From the IMG/VR virus record IMGVR_UViG_3300025769_001009, positions 1 through 21,395 of that record: a DNA stretch of 21,395 nucleotides; one strand, written 5' to 3'. Origin of the DNA: a virus. Both the position numbers and the translations under genes were made by a program. The notes beneath the pieces are model-generated. The model ran no database searches. It saw only the letters and a program-made list of their open reading frames with translations, and was not told where the DNA came from. Positions 1-7,514 of the stretch are shown here, one piece after another. The stretch's first letter is position 1, and the number at the start of each line of letters is the position of its first letter.

Positions 1-2
1 GT

Positions 3-464
3 TATGGTGATTTTGTAATGGATACATTACTAGTTAAAATGTTACCTGTTATGAAACAACATACAGGACTAGATTTGATACCAACTTATTCTTACACTAG
101 AGCTTATAAAAAAGGTGATTGTTTACACAGACACAAAGATAGACCATCTTGTGAGATATCTACAACACTTAATCTAGGTGGTGATCCTTGGCCTATATTT
201 ATAGATGGCACAGGTGCTAATAATGTTGTTAATGAAAGACAAAATATTGTAAAACCCAATGCTCCAGCAGGCACGAAAGTCTTGCTTGAAGTAGGGGATA
301 TGTTAGTATATAGTGGTTGCGAACTCGAACATTGGCGAGAGCCTTTTGACGGGAACATATGTGGCCAAGTATTCTTACATTATAATCATGTAAACGGCCC
401 ATTTGCTGAAAAAAATAGATTTGACGGAAGACCTATGTTAGGTCTACCATCAGGTATTAAATAG
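3..464 (+). CDS. 2-oxoglutarate/Fe(II)-dependent oxygenase, 5'-truncated by window
   Basis: The frame is open to the left edge (first whole codon at 3; an internal ATG lies at 18), so this is the C-terminal part of a longer protein. Numbered from the ATG at 18, an HxD pair sits at His39-Asp41 in RHKDRPSCEIS and a candidate distal His at 105 in LEHWREPF, followed by QVFLHYNH. The spacing of about 64 residues fits the double-stranded beta-helix of 2OG-Fe(II) oxygenases, which couple 2-oxoglutarate decarboxylation to substrate hydroxylation; Arg107 could contact 2-oxoglutarate. The substrate is unknown; related phage proteins look like prolyl-hydroxylase-type enzymes. It ends 17 bases before the tail-nozzle gene, so it may be co-transcribed with structural genes and modify a virion or host protein. 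Family assignment is fairly good; function is inference. Confidence 0.72.
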   Translation, partial: YGDFVMDTLLVKMLPVMKQHTGLDLIPTYSYTRAYKKGDCLHRHKDRPSCEISTTLNLGGDPWPIFIDGTGANNVVNERQNIVKPNAPAGTKVLLEVGDMLVYSGCELEHWREPFDGNICGQVFLHYNHVNGPFAEKNRFDGRPMLGLPSGIK

Positions 465-481
465 TATTATAATGGAGCCAT

Positions 482-2656
482 ATGCTACAAAAGATAGGAT
501 TCCAACCAGGATTCAATAAACAAATCACAGAAACTACTGCTGAAGGGCAATGGGTAGATGGTGATAACGTACGTTTTAGATATGGTACACCTGAAAAAAT
601 AGGTGGATGGTCACAGTTAGGTGAGTCTAAACTTACAGGAGCTGCAAGAGCTTTACATCATTTAGTTAACAAATCTGGTAACAAGTTTGCAATCATAGGA
701 ACAAACAGAATTTTATACGCTTATACTGGTGGTGTATTTTATGACATTCACCCAATTAAAACTACTACAACATTATCAAATGCTTTTAGTACAACGAATG
801 GTTCAGCAACGGTTACTTTAACATTCAGCACGGACCACGGAATACAAGAAAATGATATTATACTTTTAGATAATTTTACAGCTATTACAAACTCTAACTA
901 TTCAGCATCAGACTTTGATGATAAAAAATTTATGGTAACAAGTGTGCCAACAGCTACCACTTTAACTATCACAATGCCATCTAATGAGACAGGTTCAGGT
1001 GCTACAACATCTGGTGGTATTAGGGTTCAGCATTATTATCCAGTAGGACCTGCAGAACAATTACCTGGCTTTGGTTGGGGATTAGCTGCATGGGGTGGAA
1101 CTGTAACAGGTGAAGCAACTACAACTTTAAATGGTGGTATAAATGCTGTGACTACAACTATTGTTTTAACAGATGCATCTTTGTTTCCAACATCAGGTAC
1201 AAACTTTATTCAAATAGGTTCAGAAGAAATTTCATATACAGGTATATCTAGTAATACTTTAACTGGTGTTACAAGAGGGGTTAGAAATACAACAGCAGCA
1301 ACACATTCTAATGGTGCAACTATATTAAATAGTTCTGATTATATTGCTTGGGGTGAAGCAGCATCTGGTGACTTAGTTGTTGATCCTGGTTTATGGTCTA
1401 TTGATAATTTTGGTGATAAAGTAATTGCACTAATTCACAACGCACAAGTATTTGAATGGGACTCCAATGCAACAAACGCTGTAACCAATAGAGCAACTAT
1501 TATTGCAGGTGCACCAACAGCATCACGTGATATGTTAGTATCAACTCCTGATAGACACTTGGTATTCTTTGGTACAGAAACAACGATTGGAACACCATCT
1601 ACACAAGATGAGATGTTTATCAGATTTTCAAACCAAGAAGATATTAATACATACCAACCAACAGCGGTTAACACAGCAGGTACACAAAGACTTGCAGATG
1701 GATCTAAAATTGTAGGTGCGGTTAGAGGTAGAGATGCAATCTATGTTTGGACCGATACGTCTTTATTTACTATGAGGTTTATTGGTCAACCATTTACATT
1801 TGGTTTCCAGCAAGTAGGAACGAACTGCGGATTGATTGGACAGAACGCTGCATTAGAAGTTGACGGTGCTGCGTATTGGTTTTCAGAAAATGGTTTCTTT
1901 AAATACTCTGGTAACCTTGAGACTATGATTTGTTTAGTAGAAGATTTTGTTTTTGATGATTTAAATACAACAGCTAATCAATTAATTAATGTTGGACTAA
2001 ATAATTTGTTTGGTGAGATTACTTGGTTCTATTGCACAGAAAGTTCAACTGTAATTAATAGATGTGTAACATATAACTACATGGACTCAACACCACAAAG
2101 ACCAGTATGGACAACAGGAACTTTAGCAAGAGGCGCATGGCAAGATTCTTCTGTGTTTGGTTTACCACATGCAACTAGTTTTACTGCAGGAGATGATGCA
2201 TCATTTGATGTAGTTGGTAATACTGAAGGTAGTACAATATACTTTGAACATGAAAAAGGAACTGATGAAGCATTAGCAACTGGTGTAAATGCAGTTACTT
2301 CTAACATTGAATCAGGAGACTTTGATATTACAGCACAAAGATCTAGACAAGGTCAACAAACAGGTGTTGCAACGTTTCAAGGAGATGGTGAATTTATTAT
2401 GAAGATTAGAAGATTTATACCTGACTTTTTATCTCAAACAGGAAATACACAAGTAACTTTACAACTTAGAAACTATCCAAATAGCTCACAAGCAAGCTCA
2501 CCACTTGGACCCTTTACAATTACCAGTTCTACTGATAAAGTAGATACACGTGCAAGAGCAAGAGCCATGTCTTTGAAGATAGCTAATACAGCTGCTAATC
2601 AAAGTTGGAAGCTTGGTACGTTTAGATTAGACACGCAACCAGACGGAAGAAGATAA
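482..2656 (+). CDS. Tail nozzle / head-tail stabilisation-like structural protein
   Basis: A 724-residue protein rich in Thr, Ser, Gly and Asn with almost no charged clusters, typical of an extracellular beta-structured virion component. The N-terminus (GFNKQITETTAEGQWVDGDN, then RFRYGTPEKIGGW) and the later beta-propeller-like repeats (DKVIALIHNAQVFEWDS around 312-328, DAIYVWTDTSLFTMRFIG in the middle) resemble proteins annotated as phage stabilisation or tail-nozzle proteins (P22 gp10 / T7 gp12 type). Two embedded beta modules stand out: HGIQENDII at 119-127 and a segment around 225-282 with EEISYTG and LTGVTRG, both common in phage fibre and tail proteins. GGAG at 474-477, 4 bases from the ATG, supports the start. 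The stop overlaps the next start (TAATG). Structural role is likely; the exact nozzle assignment is inference. Confidence 0.62.
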   Translation: MLQKIGFQPGFNKQITETTAEGQWVDGDNVRFRYGTPEKIGGWSQLGESKLTGAARALHHLVNKSGNKFAIIGTNRILYAYTGGVFYDIHPIKTTTTLSNAFSTTNGSATVTLTFSTDHGIQENDIILLDNFTAITNSNYSASDFDDKKFMVTSVPTATTLTITMPSNETGSGATTSGGIRVQHYYPVGPAEQLPGFGWGLAAWGGTVTGEATTTLNGGINAVTTTIVLTDASLFPTSGTNFIQIGSEEISYTGISSNTLTGVTRGVRNTTAATHSNGATILNSSDYIAWGEAASGDLVVDPGLWSIDNFGDKVIALIHNAQVFEWDSNATNAVTNRATIIAGAPTASRDMLVSTPDRHLVFFGTETTIGTPSTQDEMFIRFSNQEDINTYQPTAVNTAGTQRLADGSKIVGAVRGRDAIYVWTDTSLFTMRFIGQPFTFGFQQVGTNCGLIGQNAALEVDGAAYWFSENGFFKYSGNLETMICLVEDFVFDDLNTTANQLINVGLNNLFGEITWFYCTESSTVINRCVTYNYMDSTPQRPVWTTGTLARGAWQDSSVFGLPHATSFTAGDDASFDVVGNTEGSTIYFEHEKGTDEALATGVNAVTSNIESGDFDITAQRSRQGQQTGVATFQGDGEFIMKIRRFIPDFLSQTGNTQVTLQLRNYPNSSQASSPLGPFTITSSTDKVDTRARARAMSLKIANTAANQSWKLGTFRLDTQPDGRR

Positions 2657-4161
2657 TGGCAATAGGAAGTAGATTTACAAGAAGAGCACCAGCAACTTTA
2701 GCAGATTTAGCGCAAGCATATTTAAATCAAGGATTACCTAGTATATCTCCTATATTTCAACCTGTAACTAATACACCAGTTGTAGAAACTCCAGTTGAAG
2801 AAACTACATCAGGAGGAATTACTCCATTGTTATTACAACAAATGGGTGGAGACGGAGGTGGAGGTGGTCCATTTAATATAAGTGCAAACGATCCTAATGT
2901 AAGAACTATTAGAAATTATAATGCAAGACCTGCTTATGAAGCTGCTTTTGGTACAATGATGGGTGATCCTGAAGCTAATATTGCAACAGGAGCTTTGAAC
3001 ACTTCAGGTATAATGGGTCCTTATCAAGAAAGACCTCCTTCAAAAATTCAAGAACTTTTAAGCAATACTATGTTAGGAAGAGGAATTAAAGGTATAGGAA
3101 GTTTTGCAAAAAATTTATTGAGTGGTTTACCACCGAATAGAGCGGGTATTTTCCAAAACGAATTATTAGGTGGTGGCTTTATGTTAGATAACATGGGTAG
3201 ACTTGTAACAAATAATTACAACACGCCAGAAGGAATTATGGCGGGATATAATCCTGTATCAGGTGGTTTATTAAATCTTGTAACAGGTGGTAAAATGGGT
3301 GAAGAAACTAATTATGGATTAGATAAGTCTTATGACAAGAGAAGAGAAACAGTTTCTAAAACATTAAAAGAAAAATATGGAATGACTGATGCAGAAATAG
3401 CAGCAGCTGTCGCTGGAGAATATGAAGATGATGTACCAATAAATCCAGCTACTGGTAGACCAACTGATTTAATTAATAGACTAGATTTATTTAATAAATC
3501 TCAAAACTTATTAAATAGAAGAAAATCAGCGGCAGATATAATTTACAATAGAAAATTAGAAGAAAAAAGAATAGCAGATATTCCAAAAGAAGTAAGACAA
3601 TTTACTCAACCAACAAGAACTCAAAGAGAAGCAATTGCAAGAGATAATAGAGGAGATTCAAGATCAGGAGGAGGTGGAGGATTTTCTGATGTTGGAGCTG
3701 GAAGTAGTAGTAGAGGAGCAGGAAAAGGTGGTGGATATGATGCAGGTAATTTCTGTTTTGATCCAAGCACTCCTATTCAAATGGCTGACGGTTCAACTAA
3801 AGAAATTAAAAACATTCAACTCGGTGATGATACCAAAGGTGGTGAAGTTACAGGTGTATTCCAATTTAAAGCATCTGATGAAATCCATGATTACAAAGGT
3901 GTCACTGTTGCAGGTAGTCACTATGTTAAAGAAGATGGTAGATTTATTATGGTCAAAGATAGTCCACTATCTGTTAAGATTGATAAGATACCTGTTGTTT
4001 ATTCATTAGATACATCTGGTCGAAGAATATTTATTAATGATATTGAGTTTGCTGATTACAATGGTGATGGTATTGCTAAAGGATTCTTAGCAAATGCAGG
4101 TGTAGATATAACTGGTTTTGATAAAGAAGTATTAAGACAAGTAGAAAATAGATTAATATAA
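2656..4161 (+). CDS. Virion-associated protein with C-terminal Hint (Hedgehog/intein) domain
   Basis: 501 residues in two parts. Residues 1-366 are low-complexity and glycine-rich, with a helical charged stretch around 225-335 and Gly-rich linkers at 64-72 and 337-360. From Cys367 a Hint domain follows: block A CFDPSTPIQMADGSTKEI with ..NIQLGD, block B-like VTVAGSHYVKEDG with His422, and block F-like VYSLDTSGRRIFINDIEF then ADY. Hint domains perform N-to-S acyl shifts that cleave the chain before the Cys. The usual Thr of TxxH is Ala419 here, and no C-terminal His-Asn plus following Cys/Ser/Thr is seen. Splicing is therefore unlikely, and self-cleavage releasing the 366-residue part is the more plausible outcome. 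The start lies in a TAATG overlap within the structural block. The Hint call is strong; processing is inferred. Confidence 0.75.
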   Translation: MAIGSRFTRRAPATLADLAQAYLNQGLPSISPIFQPVTNTPVVETPVEETTSGGITPLLLQQMGGDGGGGGPFNISANDPNVRTIRNYNARPAYEAAFGTMMGDPEANIATGALNTSGIMGPYQERPPSKIQELLSNTMLGRGIKGIGSFAKNLLSGLPPNRAGIFQNELLGGGFMLDNMGRLVTNNYNTPEGIMAGYNPVSGGLLNLVTGGKMGEETNYGLDKSYDKRRETVSKTLKEKYGMTDAEIAAAVAGEYEDDVPINPATGRPTDLINRLDLFNKSQNLLNRRKSAADIIYNRKLEEKRIADIPKEVRQFTQPTRTQREAIARDNRGDSRSGGGGGFSDVGAGSSSRGAGKGGGYDAGNFCFDPSTPIQMADGSTKEIKNIQLGDDTKGGEVTGVFQFKASDEIHDYKGVTVAGSHYVKEDGRFIMVKDSPLSVKIDKIPVVYSLDTSGRRIFINDIEFADYNGDGIAKGFLANAGVDITGFDKEVLRQVENRLI

Positions 4162-4340
4162 TGGCAAAGATAACAGTAGTATTTACCAGACCCAGTAAAG
4201 AGTATAAACAACAAGATGCTGATTCTTTAATTAGAGATTTAGATGGATTGATTGAGAAATTAAACTCTACGTTTCAACAAGAACTAAGAGATGAATCGCA
4301 AAGGTTTACTTGGTTTTTGAGTAGTGGAAGTGAAGCATAA
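4161..4340 (+). CDS. Small 59-residue protein in structural block, unknown function
   Basis: A 59-codon frame fits exactly between neighbours: its ATG overlaps the stop of the Hint protein and its TAA overlaps the start of the next gene (TAATG at both ends). It begins MAKITVVFTRPSKEYKQQDA and ends RFTWFLSSGSEA. The middle (LIRDLDGLIEKLNSTFQQEL) looks like an amphipathic helix, and there is no membrane segment. The exact frame and double coupling make it a likely real gene despite its size. Small proteins ending in a similar aromatic Y/F-T-W-F motif occur in marine phage structural clusters, so a minor virion or assembly role is possible. No function can be assigned. Confidence 0.7.
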   Translation: MAKITVVFTRPSKEYKQQDADSLIRDLDGLIEKLNSTFQQELRDESQRFTWFLSSGSEA

Positions 4341-4669
4341 TGGCTAATAGATATAAGAACGCACAGTTTGATTTAACTACAACTGATGCTACAGATATTT
4401 ATACTGTACCCTCTGAGTCTAGAGCAATTATACAAAACATACATGTAGCTAATGTTGGAGCAGGGAACACGGAAATAAAAGCTTTTATATATGATACCTC
4501 TGCAGGTAGAGCTTTTCAATTTGCAGAGCATACTGTTAATACAGGTAATTCAAAGTCTATAGCAGATGGTACAATTATATTAGAAGAGAGTGACAAACTA
4601 CAATTACAATCAGCTTCTGCTGATATATTTGAGGGAACAGTATCGATACTAGAGTTTGATAGAACATAG
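4340..4669 (+). CDS. Small beta-rich structural protein candidate, 109 residues
   Basis: 109 residues with alternating hydrophobic/polar strands (AIIQNIHVANVGAGNTEIKA, DKLQLQSASADIFEGTVSIL) and no long helix or membrane segment. This suggests a beta-sandwich such as those of phage decoration, fibre or head-tail proteins. The opening DLTTTDATDIYTVPSESRAI is typical of phage proteins of about this size that lie downstream of tail genes. It starts in a TAATG overlap with the 59-residue gene and its stop abuts the ribosome-binding site of the next one. It was not recognised as a named family; a small virion component is inferred from position and fold style only. Confidence 0.6.
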   Translation: MANRYKNAQFDLTTTDATDIYTVPSESRAIIQNIHVANVGAGNTEIKAFIYDTSAGRAFQFAEHTVNTGNSKSIADGTIILEESDKLQLQSASADIFEGTVSILEFDRT

Positions 4670-4672
4670 GAG
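4668..4672 (+). promoter_or_regulatory. Ribosome-binding site deciding the 4677 start
   Basis: AGGAG ends 4 bases before the ATG at 4677 and overlaps the stop codon of the preceding gene. It selects 4677 over the in-frame ATG at 4656. Confidence 0.6.
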
Positions 4673-4676
4673 AAAA

Positions 4677-4847
4677 ATGCAAGTAATAAAACCAGAAAAA
4701 ATAATAGAAACAATAACCAACCTTAAAACAGGTGAAGAATACAAAGACGATAACGAATGGAAATCAAAAGGAATAGCAGAAGAAGATATCAGAAGAGATA
4801 TAAAAGTCATCATGCCAAGCCTTGATATTTTCGGAAAAACAAAATAA
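4677..4847 (+). CDS. Small charged protein, 56 residues, unknown
   Basis: The frame is open from 4656, but the ATG at 4677 is preferred because AGGAG (4668-4672) lies 4 bases upstream; the earlier ATG would overlap the preceding gene by 14 bases without a good site. The 56-residue product (MQVIKPEKIIETITN... to DIFGKTK) is rich in Lys, Glu and Asp. It has a short beta start, then a TGEEYKDDNEWKSKGIAEED segment reminiscent of small phage proteins that follow head-tail genes. It lacks Cys, signal peptide or membrane segment. Function unknown; position suggests a minor structural or assembly role. Confidence 0.6.
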   Translation: MQVIKPEKIIETITNLKTGEEYKDDNEWKSKGIAEEDIRRDIKVIMPSLDIFGKTK

Positions 4848-4859
4848 ACTAATAAAACT

Positions 4860-5852
4860 ATGCCAATTTCAAGAATGCAAATGCCCAGACAATTAAGAAG
4901 AGGTGGCGGAATAATGGAAGTCGCACCGAGACAAGGAGCACTATTAGGTGGCCTTAAAAAAGCTGTTAAAGGTGTTGCTAAAGGTATTAGTGGTATTCTT
5001 AAATCAGATGTTGGTAAGCTAGGTTTACTAGCAGGAGGAGCTTATTTTGCTCCTACTCTTTTTGGTAAAGCAGCAGGTTTTGGTAACTTTGGAAGTTTAT
5101 TGAAAGGTGGACTTTCAAAAGGATTAGGTAAATTAGCAGGAGAAAAAACACTAGGAAAGACTCTTGGAGTCATGGCTGGTGGAACTGTATTAGGTGGAGT
5201 ATTAGGTGCTTTATCTCCTGAAGAACAAGAAGAAGTATCAACGGGTAGAAATATTGGTGCATTGAGAAGTAAGCTTACAACAGCTTATCAAAATTTAGGA
5301 TACGATGAATCTGAAATACCTGCACTTGTAGATAATGATTTATCTGAATATACATCAGGAGCTGGTGGATATGCAGAAGGTGGTAGAATAGGATACAACG
5401 ACGGAACTAATCTTAAAAAAGATTTTTTAATTAAAAAAGGATATGGAGATATGGTAAAAAATATGTCCGTTATAGAAATAGATCAGTTGTTTAACAGTGT
5501 TAAGGGAACTACTACTGCAGCAAACACATATAGAGAACCCGCATATATGGGTGGTAGAATGGGTTATGCTATGGGAACCGATCAGATCGTGGATCAGGCA
5601 TCAGGCATCATGGGTCTACCTCAGAACATCAATAAAGCAGGTGTAAAAGAACTAGATCTTAGAGAAAGTGGTGGATTTATTCCTCCAGTTGGTATAAAAG
5701 AGAAGGCAGATGACATCCCTGCGATGTTGTCAAATAATGAATTTGTATTCACTGCCGATGCTGTAAGAGGCATGGGTGATGGTAATGTCAACAAAGGTGC
5801 ACAACGTATGTATGACATGATGAAAAAATTAGAAAAAGGCGGAAGAGTATAA
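4860..5852 (+). CDS. Glycine-rich internal virion / ejection protein candidate with GGRxGY motifs
   Basis: 330 residues. The N-terminus is basic (MPRQLRRGGGIME), followed by glycine/alanine hydrophobic stretches at about 50-70 and 100-118 (GVMAGGTVLGGVLGAL) that could insert in a membrane. GGRIGY occurs at 174-179, GGRMGY at 231-236 and GGRV ends the protein. The C-terminal region contains IPAMLSNNEFVFTADAVRGM, a motif widespread in marine phage structural proteins, and NKGAQRMYDMMKKLEK. There is no clear Shine-Dalgarno; the gene starts 12 bases after the previous stop. Its place just before other glycine-rich proteins and the giant protein suggests a component of the DNA-ejection apparatus or a tail-associated protein. 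That role is inference. Confidence 0.55.
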   Translation: MPISRMQMPRQLRRGGGIMEVAPRQGALLGGLKKAVKGVAKGISGILKSDVGKLGLLAGGAYFAPTLFGKAAGFGNFGSLLKGGLSKGLGKLAGEKTLGKTLGVMAGGTVLGGVLGALSPEEQEEVSTGRNIGALRSKLTTAYQNLGYDESEIPALVDNDLSEYTSGAGGYAEGGRIGYNDGTNLKKDFLIKKGYGDMVKNMSVIEIDQLFNSVKGTTTAANTYREPAYMGGRMGYAMGTDQIVDQASGIMGLPQNINKAGVKELDLRESGGFIPPVGIKEKADDIPAMLSNNEFVFTADAVRGMGDGNVNKGAQRMYDMMKKLEKGGRV

Positions 5853-6745
5853 TGGCTGAAACAATTACACAAATAACACAACCACCTGAGTTTATAGAAG
5901 CAGCTGCAAAACCATATATTACAGAATTACAACAAGCTGTAGGTGGTTTTAAAGGTGCAGATTTATCAAAAGTTTATGGTCCACAATTTGTAGCTGGACA
6001 AGATCCTTTACAAGCTGAAGCAATTAAAGTTGCAACTGCACAACAAGGTTTAGGATCATACGCTCCATTCTTACAAACAGCATCAACTCAAGCTGGAGAA
6101 GCAGCAAAACAAGCTGGCCTAGCAGGTCAATTTATGGGACCTCAAGCTTACTCTCAGTTTATGTCACCATATCAACAAGATGTAATTGATGCATCTTTAC
6201 AAGAATTTGATATCCAAGCACAAAAAGGTTTAGGTTCAATTGCACAAAGTGCAATTCAATCAGGTGCATTTGGTGGAGGACGTGAAGGTGTTGCAAGAGC
6301 AGAATATATGTCAGCATCAGATAGAAACAGAGCAGCATTACAAGCACAGTTATTACAACAAGGTTTTGGCCAAGCGCAACAAGCAGCAGGTCAAGCTTTC
6401 GGTCAACAACAAGCTTTAGCACAACAGCAACAAGCATTATCTACACAGCAACAAGCACTAGCAGGATTATCTCCACAGTTAGCTGGACAACAAGTTGCAG
6501 GTTTAACTAGTCTAGGTGGTGGATTGCAAGCACAGAGACAAGCAGAATTAGGAGCACAACAACAGTTAGCTCAACAACAATTACAACAACCAATTACAGC
6601 AGCACAAACTTTAGGTTCAGGTATCACTGGTCTAATTGCTGGTTATCCTGGTGGAACTCAACAGACAGTTCAGCCATCAGCTAGTCCACTTCAATCTGCA
6701 TTAGGTTTAGGTGCAACACTAGCTGGAATATATAGAGCGTTTTAA
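5852..6745 (+). CDS. Gln/Ala-rich internal virion protein candidate
   Basis: 297 residues, strikingly rich in Gln and Ala, especially 165-245 with repeated QQAL and QQQ units, so long helices or coiled coil are expected. Two regions look ordered: FMSPYQQDVIDASLQEFD around 104-121 and SGAFGGGREGVARAEYMSAS around 137-156, the latter seen in many marine phage proteins of the ejection/internal-core class. The C-terminus is Gly-rich with a mildly hydrophobic stretch (SALGLGATLAGIYRAF). It starts in a TAATG overlap with the previous gene and hands over to the next the same way. The helical, Gln-rich make-up and position fit a podovirus internal core protein (T7 gp14/gp15-like role), but no homology to those was established. 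Confidence 0.55.
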   Translation: MAETITQITQPPEFIEAAAKPYITELQQAVGGFKGADLSKVYGPQFVAGQDPLQAEAIKVATAQQGLGSYAPFLQTASTQAGEAAKQAGLAGQFMGPQAYSQFMSPYQQDVIDASLQEFDIQAQKGLGSIAQSAIQSGAFGGGREGVARAEYMSASDRNRAALQAQLLQQGFGQAQQAAGQAFGQQQALAQQQQALSTQQQALAGLSPQLAGQQVAGLTSLGGGLQAQRQAELGAQQQLAQQQLQQPITAAQTLGSGITGLIAGYPGGTQQTVQPSASPLQSALGLGATLAGIYRAF

Positions 6746-7506
6746 TGAGTAGAGTATTTAGAAGACCCATGTTTAGAAAAGGTGGTGGTGTTAATATGAA
6801 TGGCATCATGTCTGGTATTCAGGATAGACAAAATTTTGAAAATGGTATGTCTGCTAGACAAAGACTTGAAAAAGTTGCAGAGGAATATCCAAGCACAGGA
6901 GTTGATCCTTTAGCACAATTTTTAATTTCAGGTGGTTTAAATTTAATGTCTCAAACACCATCGGGTGGTTTATTAGGCACAGCTGCAAAAGCATTTAAAG
7001 AACCGACAGCAGGTTTATTTAAAGCTCAGGCTGGTAAAGGTAAATTAAAAAGAGATCTTGCACTAGCTGGAGAACAATTAGATATTGAACAAGAGCAAGC
7101 TTTAAAAATAGCACAAGCTAAAGCAAAAACAGATTCTGGATTACAAAAAGATTATTCACCCGAAAGAGTTTACTACGAAAGTTTAAAAGAATATACTGAT
7201 CCAAAAGCTGCTACAGGGTTTACAAGAACAATTCAACAAGATTATCCAGAAGCTTATGCAGAGTACACAGCATATATTGGTCCAAGTATAAGACAAAATC
7301 CAGAATTAAAATCAAAATTTTTAGGAACATTACCTAGTCAGAAAAAAGGAAAAACCAGACAATTCAGATTTGAAGAAATGATTCCTGGAGGATTATATTT
7401 TAAACCCGATGTTAAAAAATTATACGAAAGAGATCCTGAAAAAAATATATTAATTGAATATAACCCATATACAGGTAAAAAGTTAAGAGAAATACCTTTA
7501 GGATAG
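6745..7506 (+). CDS. Internal virion protein candidate with RKGGGxNM N-terminus
   Basis: 253 residues. The N-terminus MFRKGGGVNMNGIMSGI recalls the RRGGGIME start of the 4860-5852 product, hinting at a shared N-terminal signal or assembly motif. Residues about 50-90 carry hydrophobic, glycine-rich DPLAQFLISGGLNLMSQTP and TAAKAFKEPTAGLFKAQ, then a helical charged stretch (GEQLDIEQEQALKIAQAKA). The C-terminal half is a mixed alpha/beta domain ending in EYNPYTGKKLREIPLG. It starts in a TAATG overlap and ends 8 bases before the giant protein. Function is inferred only from the neighbourhood, which looks like an ejection-protein cluster. Confidence 0.52.
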   Translation: MSRVFRRPMFRKGGGVNMNGIMSGIQDRQNFENGMSARQRLEKVAEEYPSTGVDPLAQFLISGGLNLMSQTPSGGLLGTAAKAFKEPTAGLFKAQAGKGKLKRDLALAGEQLDIEQEQALKIAQAKAKTDSGLQKDYSPERVYYESLKEYTDPKAATGFTRTIQQDYPEAYAEYTAYIGPSIRQNPELKSKFLGTLPSQKKGKTRQFRFEEMIPGGLYFKPDVKKLYERDPEKNILIEYNPYTGKKLREIPLG

Positions 7507-7509
7507 GAG
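7506..7509 (+). promoter_or_regulatory. Ribosome-binding site of the giant structural gene
   Basis: GGAG, beginning on the last base of the preceding stop codon, lies 5 bases before the ATG at 7515 and supports that start. Confidence 0.55.
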
Positions 7510-7514
7510 CTTAA

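Noticed and set aside
3635-4009. 124-codon frame inside the Hint gene
   Set aside because: Shadow frame; the Hint motifs show which frame is real.
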